In this document: positions 11,201 to 22,917 of the stretch, in pieces
Position numbering within the stretch: the stretch's first letter is position 1
How the letters are laid out: the number at the start of each line of letters is the position of its first letter
Assembly (NCBI GenBank): GCA_015680685.1
Contig: MNCI01038201.1
Coordinates: forward strand, 68,311-132,310
Origin: Gnetum montanum
Lineage: Eukaryota; Streptophyta; Gnetopsida; Gnetales; Gnetaceae
Reading direction: 5' to 3'
Length of the DNA: 64,000 nucleotides
Made by a program: the position numbers and the translations under genes
Notes under the pieces: generated by a model
Seen by the model: the letters and a program-made list of their open reading frames with translations, nothing else
What the model was told of the DNA's origin: nothing
The model's database searches: none

Positions 11201-11716
11201 AATGAAACCGGCCTGGTACAGTTTAGTGATCTCATCACGTACTGCTAGCACGATTTCTGGCTTAATTTTCCATGGTTTTTGTCTAATCGCTTTAATATGC
11301 AGATCTAGAATTATGTTATGTTGTATTAGCCTTGGATCTAGTCTCGGCATATCTTCATATGACCATGTGAATACTGTGACATTATTCTGGAGCATCTTTT
11401 TTATATTGTCATGTGCCTTTTGGTCTAGTAAAGAACTAACCTTAAGAGTTTTGTTCTCACCTTTATGCGTAACCACAGGGACCTCGTTGAGGGGATCTTC
11501 AATTACATCTCCAGCCTCTAGATCTAGTGTGCGTGTTGATTGTTCTGGCCAGTCTGGAGATGTTTTCGACGTGGCTATGGTTGTGTCATTGAGGGAAAGG
11601 TTAGTTTCTACTAGTGTGAGATCAAATTGTCTAATGATTTCCCCATGTGGGCCTGTTAAGGCTAGGGGTGCAGATAAAGTTACATCCATTTGCAAACTAT
11701 CCTGCAAAATTACCAA
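8251..11716 (-). pseudogene. pol: pol of Tat element A (RT-RH-second RH-integrase), broken
   Basis: Would copy element RNA into DNA and integrate it. From right to left: RT upstream region and fingers (11716-10943), YVDD catalytic box near 10820, RT-linked RNase H (about 10500-10250), second plant-type RNase H (about 9950-9590), zinc-finger and integrase core (9330-8731), and integrase C-terminus ending ...HIYLKQCYI (stop 8251-8253). At least seven frames are needed to cover it. Key residues are lost: the second RNase H reads HFERAS where A' has HFDGAS, and NALA where an ADALA box is expected. The integrase core reads TNNGPQF instead of TDNGPQF. A 3' splice-acceptor-like site (TTTTGCAG/GATAG) lies just upstream of the first frame. 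Confidence 0.85.
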
Positions 11717-11892
11717 ATATGAAAGTGATTAGGAAAATGCTAAGTTAAATGCCACAAGTATTAGCATATGATGCTTGGTGTAGTTTGAAAAGGTATGGTA
11801 TGACATTGCTGAGCATGAAGAGCTAACTGAATTTTGAATACCGTGAACAACTTGTAATTAATGTGACCCGATTATGAAGTGATAAGGTGTAA

Positions 11893-11914
11893 TAGTTTAA
11901 AGTCGTTTCGGACC
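11893..11914 (-). repeat. Single hairpin-tail repeat beside the antisense gene of A
   Basis: In element sense: GGTC-CGAAAC-GACT followed by TTAAACTA. Same stem-loop-tail plan as the 3' UTR array. It sits between RT and the 5' end of the antisense gene; the homologous copy in A' is at 45498-45519. Confidence 0.6.
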
Positions 11915-12161
11915 GTAATGTATGCGATATCTATCGCATTAATGCCCTGATCTTTGGGTTCCATCTCATGCTGACACCAGTGTTTAGGCAAGTCCCGCTT
12001 TAATTGAGCATCAAGTCGGTTAGTTTTGCATATTATAAGTAAGCGGTTCATATCAAAAATAGGTTGTTGGCTATTGCGAATTTGAATTCAGCTGTCGCAA
12101 AGAGAGAGAAAGAGTAAAAGATAGCAGTGCATTATTTGTGAAGGTTTACAGAACTGTAACT

Positions 12162-15100
12162 ATGATGTCAAAGGTGAGAGGAAAGAATGCCAAATTGGCA
12201 AAAATTGATGAAGTACAGGAGAGTCTACAGCGCGCTTCACAGGCCTTGGTCGAAGTACAAGATGTTACTCCCCTGAATCAGTAGGCCATCTCTCATTTAT
12301 TCGCATTGCTTTCAGTGATATATTTTTTCTTTTGTTTATTATTTTAAGTTATCTACGCAAACTAGAGTTTTGGGATATAGATCTTCTAATAAAACAAGGG
12401 TTTAGATAGCGGTATTACGTCTATTGCCATTATCTGAGACAAATCTTGCATTGTTGCAAGGGTTTAAGTGATTTTGGTTGCTTGGCTAAAGTGTAATTTG
12501 TAGTTTTCCTAAGCATGCAATGAAATCTAGATTTAGGCTTTTGTCTGATGGTAACATGTTTATGTTCTGTACAGCATAATGGTAAAACCTATCCTAATTG
12601 TTTTGGACATAGTCGGGGTTTTTTGTTGTATAAACCCTCCCGTAGCCAATATTCCTCCACCTCAAACTTGCCTACAAGGAAAAGCAATATGGTTCCAGAA
12701 GGGTGTGCAGGAGTTCTTGCAGTTTTTTTTTGCATAACTATAGTATCATCATTTGGTCGCATTTGTCGGGCAATATGGCTGCAGCCATTTTGGAAAATTT
12801 GTTAGTTGGTTCTACACAGGGCATTTTGGCTTTCCTGATAGATGGAGCTATTGACACTGGTCGACCTCAAGACCGCAAACTTAGCACCAAAGGATTAAGG
12901 CATTTAAGTTGGATCTAGGAGATGCCCAGATTTAGCTGTTATCATGCCTATAACACTTTGTTCGTAGCCCGTCATGTCTCAACCTACTTTCATAATCCAT
13001 CGGGCACGGTGTATTACTCAGGCAGGTAAGTTGTTTTACTTGTGGTGATGTTAATATGTTTTCTAATGTTTGAACTTGTAGAGCATTGGATAATAATGTG
13101 TTATATGATACAGGTTCTTTATCAACGAAAATGGGTTATTGGGCAATAATGATACATTGTCCCTAACCGAAAGGGCGATAAATGAGTTTACGTCCACTAG
13201 CAACGTACGCGTCGGTGTCATGGGCCAAATGGCCTTCAAGATTCCTGAGTATCCCACCCATTACTCCAATTCTTTCAAGAATTTTCAGAGCCTCAGATGG
13301 TTACATGAGGAATGGACTTTGAACCTTCTCCTCACCCTCGCGAATGTGCAAAGGAAGCTTCCTAAATTTCCTTTGCCATTCGGACCTGGTAAGGTTTCGT
13401 CGTTACAATTAGTTATAGGATATTATTATTTGAAATGTTGTATAACATTGTCTTTGCTATCTTGACTTGTGTTATCAGTTAGGGAATCTCAGGAAGTTAC
13501 CATCATGATTTTCGGCAGTAAGGCAAACACCCTCCTCTTCCATTACGGCGACATAAAGGAAGCACAACATTGGCTCAGCCACGCGGTGGCCCCAGCTGCA
13601 TTGGTTACTAAGCTACAGGAGGCAAGGCTAATGCATTTGTTCCTGGCTGTAACCCCCGATGTCCCCGCAAGTGAAATGCTAACCCTGGTTAACTCCTTCA
13701 GCGAGGGGGCTGAACGTTTTTACACACGCATGTGTAACATGCGTGTACATTTTGACATTGACACTCTACTGTTTACTGACCATTTTAGTGTCCCCTCCGA
13801 TGGTCTTCCCATAGAAGAAAAGTCGAGGAGAAGCCTCAAAAGTCAAGAAGAGCTAGAGGAGTCGCTGGGGACTAAGAAGGACACAAAGGGGATTCCTTTT
13901 GAAAAGATCGAGTTGGAGGTTGCCAAGACCATTTATCTCCTCTTCCGAGCCTAGGCCTTCCCCAGAACGCTCTTGCAAGTGAATTTATTCACCATAGAAC
14001 AGGCCCGTATCATGCGAGAGGTGATAGAGGAAGTGACCCAATTAGACTAGGCAAGCTATTTCGCCAAAGAGTTACGCACTGAAATGATCAGGCTCCGCCA
14101 AAAGCTTGAGTCCCATTTCAGTGTGCACTTAACCTTTTTCATAACTGGCCTCCAGCATTTTTTCCAAATGTCTGGTGATCCAGAGGAATGGGGTCTGGGT
14201 GCAACAGGACCGAGACCAGTTATCCAAACCCTAGATCTCCCACCTCTTCGGCACTACCTGTTCACAGGATCCTCCAAAGGGAATTGGGAAGTCATTTTCT
14301 ATAATGACTAGGAATGTGGTGGTACCTCAAATGCAAGGCTCTAATAGTGTAGGTGGGGTGCTTCCCTCTTACACCGGTGATGCATCACGGGGGAAGCACC
14401 TGGTGGCAGAAATAGTGGATGCTTCAGTTCAATGTAAAAGGCCTCATCTAACCGAGGTGCCTGTGGAGCCGATAGGTGGCACAGGCATAACTATACAAGT
14501 CAGGTTTCAGCGGAGTAAACTTCCACCTAGTAAGTGAGAGGATACAGTAAAATTTATGGTAATTATTGTATTACAAAACTTATTCAAGGTGTTTTGAATT
14601 ATTTAAGTGTGTTATATGGCAGGAACAGGGAGACCTACAGAGTAGTTAACCCCTAAGACAGGGGCTATGGTGTTACGGCATGGGGAAGGTGCCCCAGTTT
14701 TGGAAGAGGAGGCCCCAGTTATTAGAGTGAGTGACGCACAGACCCTTGTGTGCAAAGAGAGAGTGGAGGTAGAGCACGTTGACACACTTCCCACTGGGAC
14801 AGGAAGGGGTAATCAGTCTATTAAAATTTTTAAGAGATTCTATTATTAGCCAAAATTTTTGACTTAATTATACCACAAATGAATGAGGTGATTCCCCATC
14901 CACTGTTGTAAGAAAAGTGTGGGGCGAATTTCCTGATAAATTCATCTTTATGGAAGGCATCGTCGGTGATATGATCAAGCGCTTAGAACGCGTCGATCCC
15001 AGGGCTGGTATGTTGTGGCTATCGTATGCTTATTTTGTTATAAGGTTATGGTGCTTAATTACATTTGATCTAATATTTGTCATTAGGAGCTCACCTTTGA

Positions 15101-16089
15101 TGGGACTCTATGGAGTCCATTAACCTGGACACCATCGAACCCTCATCAGAAGCAACGATCGTGCCACACAACATTTACGAATAAATGTGTAAATGTGCGT
15201 TACGTTCAACCCACTCCCTGTGGGAAAGTTAGAATGCCAATGAAGACCTCTGGAAGAAGCTGCAGAGATCAGAGAAGGAAAGGATGTCTCTAACCAGAGA
15301 GGTCAAAGACTTAAGGTCGCAATGTGAATTCCTACAAGCTTGAGGAATGGGTGAAGAGGACTGGCAGATAGCTATCATTGACTACACTCGCTACTGGACC
15401 GTAGTCAGAAACAGCGTACAAAACAGTCATGAATTAGTCGAGCAAAGAATGCAGATGGAGCTCCTAGCCCAGAAGAATCAAGACTGGAATGACTTTTGTG
15501 CAAGTGTCCACGAGTGGGGACAAACGCAGAAAGATCATAAGCATCTGTATAAGTGGGAAAGTATCGCTTATCATCAGCATTATCGAGATTCTGCCATTGA
15601 AGCTCAATCCTTGCGATTGTTCCTTGATGTCATTGGTACATCTGAGGCCTTTGAGAAGTTCCAAGAGCAAGTGATGGTGAGCGCGTCCCTATAAAGAGAA
15701 ATTACTCTTCGTGGGGGAGAGACCAAAGTCCCTACCTTCTTCCCTGAACCACCCTGATGGACTAGTGTGGAGAAGGTGAAGGTTAAGGCTGGNTTGAATT
15801 TCAATTTTCTGAATTGTCCTATCATGGCTTTTGCTGATATACTTGTTATATGTAGTTACAAGAAACGAACGAAGAAGGTGAACAAGATGAGACGTACATT
15901 TAGGGAGGAGAGCGTAATGACGCAGATCATCACCTTGGGGAGCAAGTTTTATTGGAAGAATCCTATGAAGATGACATTCCTCATGAGGGAATACTTCCTA
16001 AAAGGGACCACCCATATGAAGATGATTTGCTAGGCTTGGAAGCAGAGTTAAAGGATACGGGAGACAGTGGTGCTAGAGGGGATGCGTAA
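12162..16089 (+). pseudogene. Antisense multi-exon gene of Tat element A
   Basis: Lies opposite to gag-pol, between PR and RT. Exons supported by alignment to the B copy: 12162-12280 (starts MMSKVRGKNAKLAKI), 12575-13025, 13114-13388 and 13479-14529; donors are GTAGG, GTAAGT, GTAAGG and GTAAGT, and acceptors end in CAG. Joins 1/2, 2/3 and 3/4 keep frame. Later exons (about 14900-15700 and 15855-16089, ending DSGARGDA) are less certain. Exon 2 resembles an NIF/FCP1-type HAD phosphatase: LIVLDIVGVF where DxDG is expected, then IWFQKGVQEFLQ and IIIWSHLSGNMA. Exon 4 (HWLSHAVAPAALV to YLLFRA) may resemble the 'putative plant transposon protein' domain. The C-terminus is charged and coiled-coil-like. 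Frameshifts, stops and one undetermined base (15793) break it. Function unknown. Confidence 0.7.
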
Positions 16090-16251
16090 TTATGATTACG
16101 CACGATTTTATTTATGAGATGGAACAAAGACAATATGATTAATCATGAAATTTTCTCTATTTTTTTAATTTTATGTTTTTATTTATACAAAGCATAAATA
16201 GAATTATTGAGGGTTTTGGGTAGGTGCCGTTATTGTGAACGTTGAATGGAG

Positions 16252-16451
16252 TTGCTAGTTTAAGGCCATTGCTGGCCGTTACATAGTGTTTGCATAAAAT
16301 ATAGATGAATTTGCCAGTTTGAGGCCATCCCAAGCCACTAAGTGGTTTTTGCATAAAGATAGAAATCAGATATTTTAGTTTAGGACCATTTCGAGCCTTC
16401 GCTAGTTTTAGGCCGTTGCAGGCCTTTACTAGTTTTAGGCCGTTGTAGGCC
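16252..16451 (-). repeat. Hairpin-tail repeats between antisense gene and protease of A
   Basis: Five copies. In element sense they read GGCC-N6-GGCC-TAAAACTAG or close variants (GGCC-AGCAAT-GGCC-TTAAACTAGCA; GGCT-TGGGAT-GGCC-TCAAACTGGCA). The stem is GGCC here rather than GTC/GAC as in the 3' UTR. Confidence 0.7.
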
Positions 16452-16784
16452 ATTTGCGTATGTCGGAGAATGCAATTGATAAAAGTGTAAATATTTGCGT
16501 AATTGTATTAATGTAACTAATAGGAGTTAAGAAGCATAAATGGTGTAAACTCAGAAATGTAAATGGTGTAATTGATAGAGGACATAAATATATGTATACT
16601 AAACAAAACCGACAGTCAAAACTGATAAGCGTAAATGGCAAAACTAGTGAAAGTGTAAAGATGCGTGTAAATATCATGCAGGTCAATCGCTAGCCCATAA
16701 TTATTTTTTGATAGCTTTTACATTGAGTGGTGCGTAAGGGTGAGGAGATATATGACCTGATTCCTTCACATCATCTTCCTCTCC

Positions 16785-17370
16785 CTAAAATGGTAGGTCA
16801 GCCCAGGCTAGGCTGTCATTAATCATTTTGACTTGTTCGGGAATTTCGACATGGGTTTGATCTTCAGGAATTTCAATTTCCAAACCCCATTCTTCCTCAA
16901 TGTTATTGATGGTTCTAGGAGTTATATCATCACCATGTATCACTACCTCTCCCCCTGCATAAGGTAGGTGTATCTCTTGGTGTATCGGTGATGAAACTGC
17001 CCTCAGTTGGGCCAGCCAGGACCTCCCTAGAATCAGGTTGAAGCTGGGCATCTCCTCGATGATGATAAATGTGGCATCTGTTGGGAACTGGTCTCCTACC
17101 ACAAAATTGATATGTACCATCCCTTTGACTTAAAATCGTGCCCCGTTGAATGACTTTAGGCATGATGTCATCATAGGACTGATCTGGTCGACCAGCCCCA
17201 ACTTATCCACTATAGGATAAGGGATGACATTCGTAGCCGCACCATCGTCAATGTGCACCCTCCAGATCCGATGTTGACCAATCCAGATGGTGATGAACAT
17301 GGGTTCTGTTGTCACTTGACCTTTCTTAGGATCATCTTTGATGGATTCATCATGAAAGGTCAACGGGGTA
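16785..17370 (-). pseudogene. Aspartic protease (PR) of Tat element A
   Basis: Processes the Gag-Pol polyprotein. The active-site box is WRVHIDDGAATNVIPYPIVD, with the D-x-G triad as DDG. The flap region follows, then FNLILGRSWLAQL, the usual GR-W box near the C-terminus of plant retroviral-type proteases. The frame is interrupted by a TAA after FNGARF (about 17130) and reads on in the same sense to SLAWADLPF. Homologous to PR of B (26034-26977). The spacer to the antisense gene holds the hairpin-tail repeats. Confidence 0.75.
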
Positions 17371-20300
17371 GGTTTAGGTCACTCAACGGTGGGGGGAAAC
17401 ATGATCGCATGTATTGCTTCCTTTTCCGCCGGTAAGCTTTCATCCATACGTATGGATGTCAACATACGGACCATAGCCTCACGGTGCCTTTGAGATGTCA
17501 TAAGCAAGTTATAGAGACTCAATGTTGTGTTCTTCTATTTTAGAGCCTGCTTGACTTGTGTAAATGCATCGAGGAGGTCCTGCTCTCGGCTGGGTTGCTT
17601 GCCCCCTCTTTCTTCTTCCATTCACCCTAAGAGATGAATTTCCCGAGGCGGAATAGCGTCGATCAGAGGGTTGTATTTCTTTCTGCCAAGGGGAGGTGGC
17701 TGTGTTTCTGTACCTTTGTCTTACCCAAGAGGTGCAGGTGAAGGTACAGAAGCTAGGGGCCTGGGCTTAGCAAACCCTAGCGTAGAGCGGTCTTTCGTTG
17801 CATTAATTGGTGCATCTCCTTCCCTTTTTTCATTGGATGGAGGTTGATGATTTTGGTTAGAGACTCGCCCCTATGTAAAAGGGACAGCTGGTGGTTTTTG
17901 TGCCCTAAGGATAAAAGGTACCTTAGGAGTAGGCGTGGGCATGGCCACGGCTTTATTGTTAATGTGAGACTGAGTTGTAGTTTGAGAGGGTGTCCAAATA
18001 ACAAAGGGTGGCCTCGAGGCGCTGCCAACTGTCGGTGAAGAACTCGCCCCCTAGGGTGAACTGATAGGTACACATAACACAAAGGGTTGCATAGGCGGTA
18101 CCTTCCCCTCACTATCTGTACTTACCATGTTGATGGTGTACGTTGCATTATTTGAGTTTAACGGGTCTTTGTACACATGCATCGCCTGATTTTCAGGACA
18201 TGTTGGACTACTGCTGCCTAATGTCAAAGAACCATTGTCAATCATGCGTTGAATATCGTCTTTCAATGCCCAACAGTAATCGGTGTCATGCCACACAATT
18301 GGTCGTAGTCACAAAAATGGTCCAGCCTGAAAGACTTAGGGACTGGCGGTTCGTTGGGTAGAGCTAAAGAAGGGTTCTTCAGAAATTCACAATGATGCCT
18401 GTGATGCTCTAGAGCTTCTTCAAATATCCTTTTGTTTTGAATATATCCTGCTCCTACTAATTTTTTTAGTAGTTCCGAATGCTTTATAGGTAGGGTTGTA
18501 TATTTTGAACAATCTTTACGCTCGAATTTTGGTTTTGACTATGAGGGCTATTCAGGAGCAAGTGCTTCTTGGCCGGTGCTGCTTGCACTAGCCATGGTCT
18601 CGACAGGCGTTGTAGGTGCCTTCTTGTTATTCTTGTTTTTGGCACCCTCATCCATCACAGCTACTATCGTTGTTGCTGTTTTACCTTTGTCTTTACCTTT
18701 ACTATTGGCGTTCTTATAGGCCACATACGCTGGGTCTTTGCTAGCCTCCGCAGCATCTTGGATGCTCTTAGTTTGCATGAAGGCTTGACTCAGGGAGCAA
18801 GGGGCAAGGTAGTATAGTTTAGACACGATGAAGTCATTAACTACTCCTTTGAAAATAGCCAACAGATGGGCTTCCACGATAGGCTCACGGATTTCATTCA
18901 GAGTAGCATTCCATCGCTATATAAACTTCTGGACTTGCTCGAGTGGGTCTTGTTTCACTCCCATAACTTGATCTAACATGACTTCTAGCTTTAAATTGTA
19001 TTTAAAGCAAGTCACAAATTGTGTTAGAAGCTCTTCCAAAGTTGATATGGAAGAGCAAGGGAGTGCTCGATACCAGTCCACGGCCTTACCTGCCAGAGAC
19101 ATTGCAAAGACATAGATAATCATATGGGGCCATTATTGTAGTAGCAAGGATTCAGACCTAAAGGTAATGAGATGAGCATTAGGATCACCTTCCCCATTGT
19201 ATTTAGTAAAATGGGGCAAAGACATCCCTAGAGGCAACGACAGCATGGGGACTACTGGGCTGATGGGATCATCATGGTAGAAATCCATGACCTGTATTGT
19301 ATTAGAGCCAGTAGCTTTAAGGCACTTAACTTCCTCGGTGAGGGTTTGAATAAGCAAAAAAGCTTGATCCAGACCTGTTGATGATGAAGTTGATGCTAGA
19401 GGAGCAGAGGGTTGGGCTGGAAGAGTAGTAACGGGCAATGGAAAGGGAGCGATAGCTTGGCTGACAGACAGCCCGACGGGGACTGTCCCAGCGGATGGAG
19501 CCGCCTGTGAAACCCACCACCCGATAGGCTAAGTGAAAAAATTGGCCGTCGCCGGATGTGTAGGATGGAAGATGTAAGGATGTTGTGCAGTTACCTACAG
19601 GACATGTGTGGTAGATGCAACCAAGGGTTGCATACCATAGAACGCAGATTGATTGTGTTGTGCAATAGGCGGGATCCACTGACCAGCCATAGGTTGTTGA
19701 ACAAATCATTGCAATTGAATGATGGTTGCGATCTGTTGCCTTGCAATGGGCTGTGACAATAAGGTTTTCACTAGATTTTGCACCGGGTGGGTTATAGACG
19801 TGGTATGGACCTACACTTGGGGAATGAAATGGGGGGCAGTAGACGCAGGTATCACCGACGAAATCCTAATTACATGTGGCAAGGGGGTTACTCCCACATT
19901 ATTTTGAGGTGGCATTTGCACCTGCAAGACCAACGATTGCGTGGTGGCCTGCGGGATGATGGGAATATGCATTTGGATGGTCATGATTGGGTTGATATGG
20001 GAAGCTTCTCCAGTGAGAGGATGAAACAGGGGATTTAAATATGTATGGGGGCTGAGGGTATGGTATGAATCCACGTGTTCAGACTGAGCTGTGAATTCAT
20101 CTTTCTCCTCCTCCTCGTTTTGAGGCTCTAGAGTAGACTATGTAATCTAATTCTTAGCCATAACCAATTGGGATAGGAGTTCATGATAATGATCGGTAAG
20201 GGAGATGAAGGCATATGCAGTAGGGGTGAAGTCTTAACCCCCTTTGTAGATCAGCTCGTAATTTCGTTTTGCCTCCATCTTGGCTCGGCTAAGGGCAAGC

Positions 20301-20512
20301 TTTGCCTGGATCTTGACGTAAATAAAATTATACTCTTCAGAAGTCAAAATGGTGAATGAAGGATCCCTACCCTGTAATCTCAATGAATGATGCGATGATC
20401 CCTGAGGTCCTGTCACGCTGAAAGTTGATTTGGGAACGGTAATGGGATTTACGGTTGTGGCACCCGAGTTAGTGGCGATCATAGTGACAGTGGTTGTATG
20501 TGCAAAGTCCAT
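17371..20512 (-). pseudogene. gag: gag of Tat element A
   Basis: Starts MDFAHTTTVTM at 20512. The N-terminal SLRLQGR.P box and KIQAKLAL.RAKMEAKR are shared with B. A Pro/Gln-rich middle follows, then the Retrotrans_gag core near 19400-18550: VMDFYHDDPISP, LPHFTKYNGEGDPNAHLI, SLAGKAVDWYRAL, FVTCFKYNLK. The knuckle (CDYDQ...; WHDTDYCWALKDD, near 18300) is split by a frameshift. Several TAG stops occur where B or the family has Trp or Gln. A Pro-rich linker leads into protease. Confidence 0.75.
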
Positions 20513-20761
20513 CTCTCAGATAGATTGATAACAAAAAATGAAAATATTTAAAAGGCAATAGCAAAACAGAATCACGATTGGGCTTTCTACCCTGTAGGAT
20601 TCCAAAGGAATCGTTATTGTGACCAATCTACACCACACGATTTCGTAAACTTCCCTAGAGGTATTATGTTTACGTTATGTGAACGTGGGTACGTATTGCT
20701 TATAGGGTTACCCATAAAATATGGATCAGAGGTTCAGGCCCTCCTTCTAGCACCAGAAAAC
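20513..20761 (-). other. Leader and primer-binding site of Tat element A
   Basis: PBS on the minus strand at 20755-20737 reads TGGTGCTAGAAGGAGGGCC. It is almost the same as the B PBS, and I read it as the tRNA-Arg-type site reported for Ogre/Tat elements. A six-base spacer separates it from the LTR terminus at 20762. Only 224 bp of leader precede gag, much shorter than in B. Confidence 0.7.
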
Positions 20762-21090
20762 TGTCATGACGGAAAACGTCAGTCGCTGGAAATACCGAGC
20801 GAATATTCGTGTACACAGTCTTAACCACAAATCCGTGCGAGGGCCGTGTTGGAGAAAACGGATTCAAGGTGTCCTAAACAGTCTTATTCGATCAGACAGG
20901 GACTTACTTAATTAGTAAATTATCGAATATCATCATAGTATATATTTTATATATATATTTCATGAAATGAATTAATTCAGTGAATCGTAGAAGGAGTAGA
21001 AAACAATGTAAAGAACTTGAAATAACGATAACGTCAACGCGACAAGGAAGATCAGATTTAGAAAAGATGCGTAATTTCAGGATCTATGAT
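20762..21090 (-). repeat. Shared Tat A/A' LTR, first part
   Basis: Begins TGTCATGACGG and matches the left LTR from 5380. It is cut at 21090 by element B and resumes at 38829. Together the parts make a 1,625-bp LTR acting as 5' LTR of A and 3' LTR of A'. Confidence 0.8.
21086..21090. other. Target-site duplication of element B, left copy
   Basis: ATGAT before the B terminus is repeated at 38829-38833 after it. The uninterrupted homologue in the left LTR (near 5706) has a single ATGATTTGACTAG. Confidence 0.9.
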
Positions 21091-22364
21091 TGAAACACCA
21101 CAAAATTTGGAGCTTAGTACTTGTCCAACACCAAGCAGGTCCCTGGAACCCCCAGACGACCATAGCTATGTCTGGTGTCAAACATGGAAACTTCAGAGAT
21201 CAGATGCTCAATTTTCACTAAGTATGCAGTTCCAGCGTATACGCCCAAGTGTACGTTCCTAGCGTATACGCTCAAATTCCCAGCGTATATGCCCAACGTA
21301 TACGCCCAGCGTACACGCCTAGCATACACACCCCGCATGTACACTCACCAGGAACAACAGGTGCATACGCCCGGCATGAAACCTCCAAAGACGATATGAA
21401 AACAGCACTACAGAGTGAGATTTGGCACGAGGCAGCAACCATCAGCGTATACGCCCGACGTATATGCCCAGGACATCAACGTATATGCCCTAGCGTATAT
21501 GCCCATAGTCTACGCTCATTGAAGACAGCGTATACGCCCAGCATCCATAAGCGTATACGCCAGCGTCAACGACATCTACGCCCAAGTTCACATACACTCA
21601 GCACCCCCAGTGAATACGCCTAGCATATACACCCATAGTCTACGCTCACTGAATACAGCATATACGCCTGGCAAATGTAACATGTTGTACACTTGTAAAT
21701 TTTATGCCCTTGCACCCAGTCAATGTGCCATGTGTCGCCCAACCTGAGTCTACCGTCAAAACCTATATAAAACCCTAATTTTTCACGAAATCTAGACAGT
21801 CGGAAAATTCCCAGAGCACACTAGAGAACACAGATCCTGAGAACCAGAGCTCAAAACCTTTTATGCTAGATAATCCTGTATGCTGAGCATACAGCCTCTA
21901 CGTTGTGCTTACAGTGTGAACTAGCCGCGATCATCCCTGCACCCATCGGGGCTTTCGTCCACCTTGTGTTCCACTCACAACTGCGTTTGACCAGTGCACG
22001 TATTTTCATTCTATAGTACCATTATTACATTTTCTTCCTACAATTTTTCACAGTCTGCATTAATTCTTGCACGTATTCTATTTACGCTTGTTTATGTCTA
22101 CGCTCTGTTCACATCGTTTACGTTGCTTACGCTGTTTACACTCTGATTCACGCCCATTACGCCATTTATGTATAACCCAGCGTATAGCACTTCGGTGTAA
22201 GTTCGGGGAAATCCTTGTCTGATCCGCGTGCGGACCATCCAAGGTACTCTACCTTCGTTCATTCCAGCTCGCCCTCAAGTGAAGGTAGGGTCTTATGTGC
22301 GCGTCCTGCGATCCCACAGTCTCTATTTCCTTCCAGCCAGAGACCAACGATTTCAGGTGGTATA
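21091..22364 (+). repeat. 5' LTR of element B (1,274 bp)
   Basis: Starts TGAAACACC; the end is TA where the 3' LTR has CA. Positions 21232-21670 are packed with GCGTATACGC-type words (exact copies at 21235, 21445, 21528, 21551). TACGCT words return after the TATA box around 22080-22190. Confidence 0.9.
21764..21770 (+). promoter_or_regulatory. TATA box of element B 5' LTR
   Basis: TATATAA within CCTATATAAAACCC, conserved in the 3' LTR at about 38228-38234. It lies downstream of the palindrome-rich block, as expected of a U3 promoter. Confidence 0.7.
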
Positions 22365-22369
22365 GAAAT

Positions 22370-22388
22370 TGGCGCTAGAAGGAGGGTC
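22370..22388 (+). other. Primer-binding site of element B
   Basis: TGGCGCTAGAAGGAGGGTC lies five bases after the LTR. It matches the A site with two differences. Probably complementary to a tRNA-Arg 3' end, as reported for Ogre/Tat elements. Confidence 0.75.
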
Positions 22389-22917
22389 TCCACCTAAAAC
22401 CTTACCTTTATGCTCCCCAGCGTCTAAGCTGATCAGCATTTATGCTGCCCTATTCAAAACTCACTCTCTAAAAGGTTTCCAGCGTCTACGCTGTCAACTC
22501 CATGTGGACTCTGTCCACAGAAACCCCAGCGTCTACACTATCACACATACGCTACACGCTTCATGCCGCAGATTTTCCTTACGCTATACACAACTGATAA
22601 AGTTTACGTTGCATGTTTTTTACACCAGTAGGTTTTGTCTACGCTGCACATTTTCTCTGCGATTCTGTTTATGCTATTCTCTTTACGCTGCAAACTAGTT
22701 CACGCTACTGTTCATTTATACCAGTCTATACGCTGCACATTGACACTGTATACGTTGTCTAGCATATACGCTGCACTCCTTACACTGTAGACTTGTCTAC
22801 ACTGACCCTATACGCTGTATACGCTAACGCTATACGCTAGACGTTGAAGCATATACACTGCATGTCACCACCTAATTTTACGCTATACTAAGTATGCTAA
22901 TTTCACACCTCTACACC
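22389..22917 (+). repeat. Leader of element B rich in TACGCT/TATACGCT words
   Basis: Between the PBS and gag ATG the leader repeats (AGCG)TCTACGCTG, TATACGCTG and CGTATACGC words irregularly. No ORF is supported. The same words fill the LTR and the 5' region of the antisense gene (31141-32165). Confidence 0.6.

Noticed and set aside
15793-15793. Undetermined base N
   Set aside because: Sequencing or assembly ambiguity within the decayed antisense gene of A, not a biological feature.
22370-22388. Possible tRNA gene fragment
   Set aside because: Only the complement of a tRNA 3' end is present, directly after the LTR, so it is a primer-binding site.
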